Part shown: positions 7,555 through 16,040 of the stretch, one piece after another
Numbering within the stretch: position 1 is the stretch's first letter
Layout: every line of letters starts with the position of its first letter
Origin: Aldehydirespirator sp028819505
GTDB lineage: Bacteria > Actinomycetota > Acidimicrobiia > Acidimicrobiales > Aldehydirespiratoraceae
Reading direction: 5' to 3'
Length of the DNA stretch: 64,000 nt
Assembly: GCA_965207755.1 (NCBI GenBank)
Contig: OZ242297.1
Location: 372,001-436,000, forward strand
Program-made: the position numbers and the translations under genes
Notes under the pieces: model-generated
What the model was told of the DNA's origin: nothing
Databases searched by the model: none
What the model saw: the letters and a program-made list of their open reading frames with translations, nothing else

Positions 7555-8072
7555 CTACGATGTGTCGTCCCAGTCCCATCGCAACTCGTGATCAACAGTG
7601 GAACTCTCCCATTGGAGGAGCATCGGAGACGGTGTCACAATGGGCGACGGCATACCCTTTCCCCCACTACATGACGTCGTCACGTTCGCCTAATCTGGTT
7701 CTCCAGAGCCTTCGCGTGCAACCCTGGTTCAAGGATGTGCTCGAACGGCTTCACCGCTTCATGTCATACGACAAGAATTGGAACGGATACGGAGAAGAAG
7801 CCATCAGCGAGCGGGCTGTAGGACGCACTCTGATTGTCCTATATCAAGTTTCTCTCGGAGGACCGGCACCTGTAGTCGTTCCTATGTCTCATGGTGGAAT
7901 ACAGGTGGAGTGGTACTACAGCGGAACAGAGATCGAAATCGATATACCCCCTGCTGGCGTAATCTCCGTCCTCATAGTGCAGGCAGATGGCCGAACTAAT
8001 GAGGAGACAGTAGATGACTTGGACGATCCGATTTGGAGTGGCCTTCACTCCGTGATTCTGGGATTGAAATAG
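7551..8072 (+). CDS. Hypothetical protein with NWNGYG and GGIQVEW motifs, cassette gene 2
   Basis: A 173-residue protein starting at GTG 7551, overlapping the preceding stop by 4 bases. The middle holds ERLHRFMSYDKNWNGYGEEA (about 65-84) and PMSHGGIQVEWYYSGTEIEI (about 111-130), which look like the conserved core of a small uncharacterised family. The C-terminal part is predicted to be beta-strand rich. The first 40 residues are poorly patterned, so an internal start is possible. No enzyme motif is recognised. The tight coupling to genes 1 and 3 suggests one functional unit. Confidence 0.65.
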   Translation: MTTMCRPSPIATRDQQWNSPIGGASETVSQWATAYPFPHYMTSSRSPNLVLQSLRVQPWFKDVLERLHRFMSYDKNWNGYGEEAISERAVGRTLIVLYQVSLGGPAPVVVPMSHGGIQVEWYYSGTEIEIDIPPAGVISVLIVQADGRTNEETVDDLDDPIWSGLHSVILGLK

Positions 8073-8082
8073 CTGGTGCCGT

Positions 8083-8451
8083 ATGGCGAGCTATCCTGTG
8101 GGGCGAGGCGAAAATTTGTGGCGTAGGGTGCATCCCGACCATTATGTGGATAACCGTATTTCCACGGGTGCATTCACAAATTATGAAATGTCGGTGGATA
8201 TGGCACGACTGCGAAATGATATGCGCCTGACATTGGACGCTGGCCCATCAGTCGGCGTGGCGTCCTTTGGCAGCACCGTCGCCTACAACCATGGCCAACG
8301 GGTAGTCGGCGATCCTGAGGACGATAACCAATCTCATGCACTTGTGATTGGCAGGAAGACCGGATCTGTTCGTAAGGCATTACGGGATGCCTCAGTATTC
8401 TACTCACGTTCAGATATTCAGAGCTCTTCCGGCGGCAACCGACCATCTTGA
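8083..8451 (+). CDS. Small hypothetical protein with LWRRVHPDHY and STGAF motifs, cassette gene 3
   Basis: A 122-residue protein, ATG at 8083, 10 bases after gene 2. Conserved-looking blocks are NLWRRVHPDHY (11-21), ISTGAFTNYEMSVD (26-39), SVGVASF (56-62) and NQSHALVIGRKTG (82-94). The two His residues at 17 and 20 and the Glu/Asp at 35 and 39 could form a metal or catalytic site, but I cannot assign one. Short proteins of this pattern are, from memory, widespread and unnamed. The gene ends 30 bases before the IS1380-type element, so any further cassette gene may have been displaced. Confidence 0.65.
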   Translation: MASYPVGRGENLWRRVHPDHYVDNRISTGAFTNYEMSVDMARLRNDMRLTLDAGPSVGVASFGSTVAYNHGQRVVGDPEDDNQSHALVIGRKTGSVRKALRDASVFYSRSDIQSSSGGNRPS

Positions 8452-8480
8452 GTCGCAAAGGAGTGTCTGGCCCATATGGA

Positions 8481-10177
8481 CTAGCCCTGATCGTTCACGA
8501 AGGTGCGGCTGCGGTGGTTGCGGGTCCGCGGAAAAGCCCCTCCGATGTGGGATGATGCGTGTTGTAGACCACGTATCTGACCCACGGGAAGGGGCATCTC
8601 CGAGATGAAGTCTAACAGTGTTGGCGATGTGAGGGTGACAGGCGGCGGCGGGCAGGTCGCGGCGTATGGGGGGTTGTTCGTTCTGGGGCGTTTCTGTGAT
8701 GGTTTGGGGCTGGGGTCTGCGTTGTCGGCTGCGGTTGCGCCGAGGGGTGAGCGGGCGCCTGTTCATGATCGGGGCAGGGTGCTGGTGCATGCTCTGTTGA
8801 TGTTGGCGGGCGGCTGGGAGTGCTGCGCGGACATCGAGCATCTGCGGGCTCAGCCTGTGTTGTTCGGCGAGGTGGCGTCGGACTCGACGCTGTATCGCAC
8901 GCTGCGGGAGCTGAGCCCTGATGTGGTGGCGAACTTGTTGGCGGCGGCGGCTGAGGTGCGCGCCGCTGTGTGGGAGCGCGGCGGCGGGGTGTCGGGCGAT
9001 GCGCCGGTGGTGCTCGACATCGACTCGACGCTGGTGGAGGTCCACTCTGAGAACAAGCAGGGCGCGGCGGCGCATTTCAAGGGAGGGTTCGGGTTCCATC
9101 CGATGCTGTGCGCCGCAGACGGCGAGCCGCTGTCGGTGATGCTGCGCCCCGGCAACGCGGCCGCCAACAGCATCGGTGACCACATTGCGGTGCTCGACGC
9201 GGCTGTGGAGCAGCTTCCCGCCGCGGCGGCGGCCGGGCACCGAGAAGGCGACGGCGCCGCCGCGGCGGCGCGAAAGATGCAGTTGCGCACAGACGCCGCC
9301 GGGTGCTCGACGGAGATCGCGGCCGCCTGCCGGGCCCGCAACATCGAGTTCTTGTTGACGGCGCGCTCCAACAACGAGGTCACTGCGGCCATAGACCACA
9401 GCCGCTTCGACCGCGAGGGCTGGCAGCCGGCGCGGCGCGCCGACGGCGAGCTCGACGACAGCGCCCAGGTCGCGGACCTCAGCGCCCTCGTCGAGCTCAA
9501 AGACTGGCCCCGAGGCACCAGGTTCATCGCCCGCCGCGAGCGGCGCCACCCCGGCGCGCAGCGCAGCCTGTTCGACTCGGACCTGTGGCGCTACCGCGGG
9601 TTCTACACCGACGCCGCCGGAGACCCCGCCGAACTCGACGCGCACCACCGCGCCCACGCCTGCGTCGAGGACACCATCGACCGGCTCAAAGACTCCGGCC
9701 TTGAGCGCATGCCCTTCAGCGACTACGACGCCAACAGCGCCTGGACCCAGCTCGTCGCGCTCTCGTCCGCGGTGGTGAGATGGTTCCAGCGACTCTGCCT
9801 CACAGGCCCCCTCGCCAAAGCCGCCCCCAAACGCCTCAGATGGCAGCTCTGGCACGCCCCCGGCAGGCTCGTGCGCTCCGCAAGAACATGGACCCTGCGC
9901 ACCCTCGACTGGTGGCCCGCCGCCCCCCAACTCCTCGCCGCACACCGCAACTGCGGCCCCCCATAACGGCCCACACCGCCCCGAGCGCCACCGGCCGCGA
10001 AACCCCTGGCGCCACGCGCCCAAAACCCCAACGAACCCCCCGAAACCGGCCCGACACTCCAAACAGGCCACAACACCACCGGCGCGAACACCCGCCCCAC
10101 ATACCACCCGCCCCCAAAACACACCAAAATACACTCTCACCGACCGCTCACGAATTCTCGTGAACGATTGGGGCTAG
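8481..10177 (+). mobile_element. IS1380-family insertion sequence with inverted repeats and CTAG target duplication
   Basis: The element proper is 8485-10173 (1689 bases). The ends are imperfect inverted repeats: left 8485-8500 CCCTGATCGTTCACGA, right 10158-10173, whose reverse complement is CCCCAATCGTTCACGA (14 of 16 match). Each end is bordered by CTAG (8481-8484 and 10174-10177), consistent with the 4-base duplication usual for IS1380 elements. A single intact transposase gene fills it. The element separates the TIGR04255 cassette from the CRISPR-like repeats. Confidence 0.85.
8605..9966 (+). CDS. IS1380-family transposase
   Basis: A 453-residue DDE transposase with ATG at 8605 preceded by GGGAAGGGG. 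The acidic triad is readable: Asp in VVLDIDSTLVEVHSENKQGA (about 140-159), Asp in LRTDAAGCSTE (about 229-239) and Glu in HACVEDTIDRLKDSGLERMP (about 350-369). The C-terminal NSAWTQLVALSSAVVRWFQ segment is also typical of the family. There is no frameshift or internal stop, so the element may be active. It is the only transposase in the window. Confidence 0.9.
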   Translation: MKSNSVGDVRVTGGGGQVAAYGGLFVLGRFCDGLGLGSALSAAVAPRGERAPVHDRGRVLVHALLMLAGGWECCADIEHLRAQPVLFGEVASDSTLYRTLRELSPDVVANLLAAAAEVRAAVWERGGGVSGDAPVVLDIDSTLVEVHSENKQGAAAHFKGGFGFHPMLCAADGEPLSVMLRPGNAAANSIGDHIAVLDAAVEQLPAAAAAGHREGDGAAAAARKMQLRTDAAGCSTEIAAACRARNIEFLLTARSNNEVTAAIDHSRFDREGWQPARRADGELDDSAQVADLSALVELKDWPRGTRFIARRERRHPGAQRSLFDSDLWRYRGFYTDAAGDPAELDAHHRAHACVEDTIDRLKDSGLERMPFSDYDANSAWTQLVALSSAVVRWFQRLCLTGPLAKAAPKRLRWQLWHAPGRLVRSARTWTLRTLDWWPAAPQLLAAHRNCGPP

Positions 10178-10184
10178 ACGATTA

Positions 10185-10293
10185 GTCTCAACAACCAACG
10201 TCGAACCCAGTTCGAAGCACCGGGCCATCCCCGCGGTGGCCGACGCTGCTGCGCTCGTCTCAACAACCAACGTCGAACCCAGTTCGCAGCACC
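10185..10293 (-). CRISPR. CRISPR-like pair: two 37-base repeats around one 35-base spacer
   Basis: Positions 10185-10221 and 10257-10293 are near-identical 37-base direct repeats (one mismatch, A/C at position 31). They begin GTCTCAACAACCAACG and contain the dyad TCGAAC-CCA-GTTCGA. The 35-base stretch between them is unrelated. Repeat length, spacer length, internal dyad and a degenerate copy at one end all fit a CRISPR array. Read on the minus strand the repeat ends GTTGTTGAGAC, like many CRISPR repeats. The first repeat lies 7 bases from the IS1380 end, so the array may have been cut by the insertion. No cas gene is in the window, and two repeats alone do not prove an array. Confidence 0.45.
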
Positions 10294-10423
10294 CTCATCC
10301 GCCGTAGCCTCTCGTAGGGAATCGCTGGAGGCTGCGCTCACGGTGCGGAACGACGAGCAGATGACCATGACCTACGACCGCTTCCACGATTCGTCGGCGT
10401 TCTTGTTGATGTTCACCCGCTGA
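10294..10423 (+). pseudogene. Possible 3' remnant of an unknown gene
   Basis: After the second CRISPR-like repeat an open frame runs to the stop at 10421-10423 and ends VRNDEQMTMTYDRFHDSSAF then LLMFTR. The composition of these last 27 residues looks protein-like, with no matching start. It may be the end of a gene truncated when the IS or array arrived. The rest of the gap up to 10576 shows only the ribosome site of the next gene. Confidence 0.25.
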
Positions 10424-10576
10424 TCCGTCACGCTCCGGCTGGCGCGAGCGGGCCCGTCACCTTCGCGGTGCGCTTGCTGCTCCATCGGACGCGTGGCTCA
10501 CGGGCGAGTACGCTCCCCAGGTCGGTGGCACCGGCAGCCTGACCGCGCCCACTACTCAACAGGAAGGCCCGACAGC

Positions 10577-13312
10577 TTGAACGAACTACCGACGCTCGAT
10601 GGTGATGCTCGTAGGGCAGTTCGGCACCGTGGGTCCCACATGCAGATCATCGCGTCGGCTGGATCGGGCAAGACCGAGGTCGTCTCACAAAGGGTGGCCG
10701 ACCTTCTGGCCGAGGGAGTCCCCCCGGACGGCATCGTGGCTTTCACCTTCACCGAGCGCGCCGCAGCGGAGCTGAAGGAGCGCATCGAGGCTCGCGTCGA
10801 GGCGCGGCTGGGATCTGAGGCCTTGGGCCGGCTCAACGGCTTGTTCGTAGGCACCATCCACTCGTACTGCCTCCGGTTGCTTCAGCAGCATGTTCCCAAG
10901 TACGAGACCTACGATGTCCTTGACGAGAACCAACTCGCTGCGTTTGTCAGCCGGGAGGCATGGCGGCTCAATGTCCGGCAGTTCGATCCCGACAACAGGC
11001 TGTTCGCTTCAGTCCAGAGATTCTTGCGGAATGTCGAGGTCGTCGACAACGAGTTGCTTGACATCGAGTGCCTGCCGGAAGACTTCCGGACAGTCTTGGA
11101 GGAGTATTACGCAACGCTCGCTCGATACCGGCTTCTCACCTACGGTCAGCAGATTCGCGCCGCAGTCGAGGAGCTTCAGCGACCCGCTGTCGCGAGCAGA
11201 GTCCACGAAACGCTCCGATTCCTGATCGTTGACGAGTATCAGGACGTCAACCCTGCCCAGGAAGAACTCATCAGGCGGTTGACTGGCCCCGACACCGAAC
11301 TCTGCGTCGTTGGGGACGACGATCAGGCCATCTACCAGTGGCGCGGGTCCGACGTAAACAACATCGTCACGTTCGCAAGCAGGTACGAGCCGGTGACCAC
11401 GTTTGAGATCGCAACGAACCGTCGAAGCCGTCCCGAAATCGTCGAAGCGGCCAACGGCTTCGCCAGGTCCATCCCGAACCGTCTCGCGAAGGAGATGAAC
11501 CCGAATCGACCGCCCGACGGGTCGAGCCCTCGCGTGGTCGTGTGGCGCGAAAAGAACGAGATGGCCGAGGCTGGCTGGATCGCGAGCCTGATCCTCGATC
11601 TCAAGCACGCCGACGTTCCATTCAGGGACATCGGCATTCTCGTCCGGTCACGGGCTGCCTACGCGCGGCTGCTTGAGCAGTTCGGCACGTTCGACGTGCC
11701 AGTCCAGCCGGGTGGTCGTACAGGCCTCTTCGATCAGCCGGAGGCGACCGTGCTGGCCAAGACGTACTGCTGGTTGAGTGGCATCGACTGGAGGGAGCCC
11801 TTCCAATGGGGCGAGCCGGTCGAACTCGCGCAACTACTAGAGGAGTACACGACGGTCTTCGGACTACGAGGCAGGCCTCACGAGAATCGGGTAAGGAACG
11901 TGCTCAAGCAGTGGCAGGCCCACTCCAGCAACACCGAGCGGACCGCCGATCTAGTCGGTGACTTCTACGAGTTGCTCGATGTGCTGGAGGCTCGCGACTG
12001 GGACTTCGACGATCCGGTCCGCCTCAACGCTGTCGGCACACTGGCTCGGTTCACGTCGCTCTTGGCTGATTACGAGAGTGTCCGGCGCCGTGCTCGGCTC
12101 GACGCTGAGATCTACGGGGAGCAGGTCGGGGGTGAGTGGGGCGGCGAGTGGTACTACAAGAATCTCGCCATCCACATTGTGAACTACGCCCAGGGAGCGT
12201 ACGAAGGATTCGACGGTGAGCCGGATCTGACGATTGATGCTGTAGATGTCACCACGGTGCACCGAGCCAAGGGCCTTGAGTGGCCTGCGGTCTTCGTTCC
12301 ATCGTTGACTGCCTTGCGGTTTCCGTCGTCGCGGACGGGTCAGTGGCAGGACTGGCTGATCCCTCGGACACTCTTCAACGCAGCCAGGTACGAAGGGTCC
12401 GACGCCGACGAGCGGCGGCTCTTCTACGTGGCCGCTACGAGGGCGCGCGACTGGGTGTCGGTCTCGCGTCACGACCGAGTCACGAAGAGGTCGGTGCGGC
12501 CGAGCCCGTACTGGGAGGAGCTCGAGGATCACCACATCGATCCGAACGACATCACGCTGCCACCGATCGAGACGCAGGCCGACGGATATGAGGACACACT
12601 GGCAATCACGTTCAGCGAGCTGGCGTCCTTCCTCGATTGTGGGATGGCATATCGATTGCGCTCCCTCGTCGGTTTCCAACCTCGGTTAGCACCAGAACTG
12701 GGTTATGGCAAGGCTGTGCATCATCTCCTCCGGCGCGTTGCCGAGCACACCCGAGAAGCAGGGTCCGTACCGACCAAGAACGAACTCGACCGGATGCTCG
12801 ATGCTGATTTCTTCCTGCCGACAGCGAACAAGGTCGGTCATCGCACGATGAAGGACGCGGCGCGGCGGCTGATCGGGAACTATGTCGAGAACCACGAATC
12901 GGACCTGCACAGGGTGTGGGAGACAGAGAGGCCCTTCGAGCTTCATCTCGACGGGGTGAAGGTGTCGGGCCGAGCCGATGTGATCTTGGACAAGGAGGGC
13001 GGTACACCGACAGGGCTAGCGATTGTCGACTACAAGACGTCCACCGACAGTGACATCGCTCCGTACGAGCTGCAGCTTCAGGTATACGCCGACGCCGGCC
13101 GGCGAGAGGGGCTCGACGTTCGGGCTGCGTACCTCCACGATCTCAAGGGCACTCGCGAGGGCATCGCGGTCGATGCGGGCAGCATCGCGTCGGCTGAGGG
13201 GACCGTCGAGGAAGCCGCGGCCAAGATGCGCAGCCGGGACTTCGAACCGTCACCAGGCGCAAGGTGCCGCACGTGCGAAGTCCGCACTATCTGCAATGCG
13301 AGGGCTCGATAA
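10577..13312 (+). CDS. UvrD/PcrA-type helicase fused to a RecB-like PD-(D/E)XK nuclease
   Basis: I choose TTG 10577 (AGGAAGG 10 bases upstream), giving 911 residues beginning LNELPTLDGDARRAVRHRGS. Helicase motifs in order: Walker A IIASAGSGKT, FTFTERAAAEL (Ia), LIVDEYQDVNPAQ (II), VGDDDQAIYQWRG (III), TVHRAKGLEW (V) and RRLFYVAATRA (VI). The C-terminal nuclease has HHLLRRVAE, GRADVILD and IVDYKTS, the H-D-DxK set. A Cys at FLDCG plus CRTCEVRTIC gives the four-Cys Fe-S staple of AddB-type nucleases. It would unwind and degrade DNA. It is solitary, with no AddA or RecB partner nearby, and runs convergent to the restriction genes, so a defence role is likely but unproven. Confidence 0.85.
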   Translation: MNELPTLDGDARRAVRHRGSHMQIIASAGSGKTEVVSQRVADLLAEGVPPDGIVAFTFTERAAAELKERIEARVEARLGSEALGRLNGLFVGTIHSYCLRLLQQHVPKYETYDVLDENQLAAFVSREAWRLNVRQFDPDNRLFASVQRFLRNVEVVDNELLDIECLPEDFRTVLEEYYATLARYRLLTYGQQIRAAVEELQRPAVASRVHETLRFLIVDEYQDVNPAQEELIRRLTGPDTELCVVGDDDQAIYQWRGSDVNNIVTFASRYEPVTTFEIATNRRSRPEIVEAANGFARSIPNRLAKEMNPNRPPDGSSPRVVVWREKNEMAEAGWIASLILDLKHADVPFRDIGILVRSRAAYARLLEQFGTFDVPVQPGGRTGLFDQPEATVLAKTYCWLSGIDWREPFQWGEPVELAQLLEEYTTVFGLRGRPHENRVRNVLKQWQAHSSNTERTADLVGDFYELLDVLEARDWDFDDPVRLNAVGTLARFTSLLADYESVRRRARLDAEIYGEQVGGEWGGEWYYKNLAIHIVNYAQGAYEGFDGEPDLTIDAVDVTTVHRAKGLEWPAVFVPSLTALRFPSSRTGQWQDWLIPRTLFNAARYEGSDADERRLFYVAATRARDWVSVSRHDRVTKRSVRPSPYWEELEDHHIDPNDITLPPIETQADGYEDTLAITFSELASFLDCGMAYRLRSLVGFQPRLAPELGYGKAVHHLLRRVAEHTREAGSVPTKNELDRMLDADFFLPTANKVGHRTMKDAARRLIGNYVENHESDLHRVWETERPFELHLDGVKVSGRADVILDKEGGTPTGLAIVDYKTSTDSDIAPYELQLQVYADAGRREGLDVRAAYLHDLKGTREGIAVDAGSIASAEGTVEEAAAKMRSRDFEPSPGARCRTCEVRTICNARAR

Positions 13313-13386
13313 GCGGACATCCGGTCCGTTTCAGCGCTACCTCGGCGGACCAGCGACGATCTGCTCATTGTCTCAGCTGATGTTGC

Positions 13387-16029
13387 TCACATGACCTTGT
13401 AGACCTTGACGACCTCGTCGCCGTAGTCGTTGATGACCTTGATCGCGATGCTGCCGGTCGACGGCTTGGGGAACGGCCTACTCACTGTTGCATAGAGGTT
13501 CTTCCAAGCGTCTTCGTTGATGTCGGCCTTCAGCGCGGTCTTCAGGCGTTTGTATGGGTCTTGACCACCCGTGAAGTAGCAATGGCGGACGAAGAAGCTC
13601 TCGCCGTCGTAGTCGGTGTCGATCATCCACAGCGCAACCTTGTCGGTCCGGTCCGACCTCACCATCCCGGTGTTCGGGTCATAGACATCAACGCCGTGAA
13701 GCTCCACCGTGACGTCTTCGTCGTTGACGGTGATCTTGATGTCGGGTTCACCGAACGTCGTGAACAGGTTTCCGCCGGCCTTCGCGGCCAGCTCCTGACC
13801 CATGAGAAGGTCTGAGTTCATCCGCACGAGGAGAACTGGCACCGGACCGAGGGACCGCATTCCAGCAACGTCGAAGCTCTCGTCCGCCGTGACGTACTCC
13901 TCGTCCGAGTTGAGGACCTGTGGATCAAACGCAAACGCAAGGATGCACAGAATGTCGAGGCTCCTGTCGTCTCTGGCTTCCCGCGCGGCATCCTTGACGA
14001 AAGCGGCTCCGACGGTGCCGAATTGCGGCCCAATGCAGATGCCGGCTCGGGTGATACCGTCCGGGCCGGGTGCCGTGCGTGAACCGACGGCCTGGATGTG
14101 AGCGCCCGCGTGCGGTTCCACCAGGTCGAACTCCAGACGCTCGGCCCGCATACCGTTCTGGATGCCTGACTCGCGCAGATTTTCGACGATCATGCCCACA
14201 AAATCTGCGTTCGAATCGTCGCTAGCGTGGCTCTTGTCAGACTCAGCTGCCGGTGCCCGGTTCCTATGTGGAGACAGGCTCTCGACCGTGAACGGCCCGG
14301 TGACACGAACACGCGTCTCGTCCTCGTATGGCTGGTCCAGGAGGAACTCTGTGTCGGCGTGCCTAGCGATTGCTTCATCTATCTCGATCTGGGACATCCC
14401 CTCCTGGATGTCCGGGTTGTTGGCGATCGATCCGAGCGTGATGCGCTTGATGCGCTGGCAGACGAACCCCTGCCGGATGTCGCCAGAAGTCTCGACCGAC
14501 GGCAGATCCGATCCCGTCAGGTCAGCTTCCAGTGCTCGACCGGCGTCGGTGTCGGCAAGTATGTAGTAGGGATGGAGTGCTCCAGCCAGCCGCTGACGTG
14601 CTACTGCGAGCGCCACCCGCGATGAGTCGACTGTGATCCAGCGTCGCCCCCAGCGCTCGGCGACGAAAGCGGTCGTACCCGAACCGCACGTCGGATCGAG
14701 AACGAGATCGCCCGGATCCGTGGCGAGCAGAATGCAGCGCTCGACCACCTTGGTGTTGGTCTGGACGACATACACCTTGTCATCGGTGAAATTGCCCGTG
14801 CCGGTGTCGTGCCAGAAATTGGTGCGAGCTTTGTACGGAAAGTCATCCTCGAAACGCCGATAGTTGATGCTGTCCTTGGCAACGTGGATTCGGTTGGCCC
14901 AGGCCAGGCGATTCATGCCGTCGGGATACGAGGCCTTCCAATGAGAGTTGGCGCCAGGCTCATATCGCTTTCCGGCGAAGTCGTACGGCTGCGGCTCAGC
15001 AGCGGAGCCCTGGCTCTGCATGTTGTCTGGCTTGTATAGGCGCGCCCCGCCGCCAACGCTGTCTGGGGATTCGCCCTTCTTGAGTCCTCGGGGAGGTCGG
15101 TCATCCTCGAAGTAGAGCCAGCGGTAGCCCTGCCGATCCGCAGCCTCCACCCACAGCGGTCGGCTCTTGAGGCGATCTGAGTTCCTCGCATACCACAGGA
15201 GATAGTCGCCGGTACGAGGTAGCGCCGATGCCTGCGTGAACCCGCTTGTTGTCACGAACGAAATCATGCTGACGAAGTTCTCGGCACCCATGACCTCATC
15301 GAGCACGGATCGGACCAAGTGAACGTTCTCGTCACCGATCTGTACGAACAACGAACCGCTGTCCGTCAGCAAATCGCGGCTCACCGAGACCCGGTCGCGC
15401 AGATATGTGAGGTAGCTATGGATCCCGAGTTCCCAGGTGTCTCGAAACGCCCTGATGTGCTCGGCGTCGCGGGAGATGTGAGACGTGTTGCCGTCCTTGA
15501 CCTCTCGTTTCCGTGCCGACACCTGCCAGTTCGATCCGAACTTGATTCCGTACGGCGGGTCGATGTAGACCATCTGGACCCTTCCACGGAGCCGCTCGCG
15601 CTCGGCGAGGCTCGCCATGACTTGGAGGCTGTCGCCCAGGATCATGCGGTTCGACCAGTTGGCGGAGTGCTTGTAGAACTCCACGAGATCAAGCTCGCCC
15701 AGTCCGTCGAAGGACTCGAAGAGAGTAAGTTCCGGCTCATCATCCTCGGCCGTCTTGCGGAGATTGTCGATCAAGACGCGAGGATCGATCTTCTCCTGGA
15801 TGTACAGCGGCGGGGCGTCCACTTGGAGGTCGGTATCGTCGAGTTCCTCCTTGCCCTTCCACACCAGCATCGGCGAGCGGATATCCCGCGGGTACGTGAT
15901 CTCCACCATCTCCTCCACCTCGGGCGGGACCAAGTCGTGGGCGTCAGCGGTCGGGATGTTGGTGCGCGTGTCGCTGTGGGTGATGGCTTCAACCGGCGTG
16001 GGTTCGTTGAGTGCTTTCTTTCGTGCCAC
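13387..16029 (-). CDS. Type III-like DNA methyltransferase (Mod)
   Basis: An 880-residue methyltransferase. GTG 16029 is chosen because AAGGAGAG lies just upstream and the stop of the res gene is 11 bases before; the longer open frame would overlap res. The catalytic motif VYIDPPYG (157-160 are DPPY) comes before the AdoMet motif DPTCGSGTT (445-453), the order of beta-class N6-adenine or N4-cytosine enzymes. A long, uncharacterised C-terminal part (about 400 residues) follows and probably includes target recognition or contacts with Res. It is second in the operon after res. The target sequence is unknown. Confidence 0.85.
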   Translation of the reverse strand: MARKKALNEPTPVEAITHSDTRTNIPTADAHDLVPPEVEEMVEITYPRDIRSPMLVWKGKEELDDTDLQVDAPPLYIQEKIDPRVLIDNLRKTAEDDEPELTLFESFDGLGELDLVEFYKHSANWSNRMILGDSLQVMASLAERERLRGRVQMVYIDPPYGIKFGSNWQVSARKREVKDGNTSHISRDAEHIRAFRDTWELGIHSYLTYLRDRVSVSRDLLTDSGSLFVQIGDENVHLVRSVLDEVMGAENFVSMISFVTTSGFTQASALPRTGDYLLWYARNSDRLKSRPLWVEAADRQGYRWLYFEDDRPPRGLKKGESPDSVGGGARLYKPDNMQSQGSAAEPQPYDFAGKRYEPGANSHWKASYPDGMNRLAWANRIHVAKDSINYRRFEDDFPYKARTNFWHDTGTGNFTDDKVYVVQTNTKVVERCILLATDPGDLVLDPTCGSGTTAFVAERWGRRWITVDSSRVALAVARQRLAGALHPYYILADTDAGRALEADLTGSDLPSVETSGDIRQGFVCQRIKRITLGSIANNPDIQEGMSQIEIDEAIARHADTEFLLDQPYEDETRVRVTGPFTVESLSPHRNRAPAAESDKSHASDDSNADFVGMIVENLRESGIQNGMRAERLEFDLVEPHAGAHIQAVGSRTAPGPDGITRAGICIGPQFGTVGAAFVKDAAREARDDRSLDILCILAFAFDPQVLNSDEEYVTADESFDVAGMRSLGPVPVLLVRMNSDLLMGQELAAKAGGNLFTTFGEPDIKITVNDEDVTVELHGVDVYDPNTGMVRSDRTDKVALWMIDTDYDGESFFVRHCYFTGGQDPYKRLKTALKADINEDAWKNLYATVSRPFPKPSTGSIAIKVINDYGDEVVKVYKVM

Positions 16030-16040
16030 GGGTCTCTCCT

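Noticed and set aside
6724..8451. Prophage fragment
   Set aside because: The AT-rich stretch has no integrase, capsid, tail or lysis gene, and no attachment site is seen.
8410..10140. Long minus-strand open frame (576 codons) opposite the transposase
   Set aside because: It is the antisense of a clear IS1380 transposase. Its translation is Arg/Gly/Val-rich without motifs, as expected in GC-rich DNA.
10294..10576. cas genes or a leader next to the CRISPR-like repeats
   Set aside because: No Cas-like frame and no AT-rich leader are visible; only a short possible gene remnant remains.
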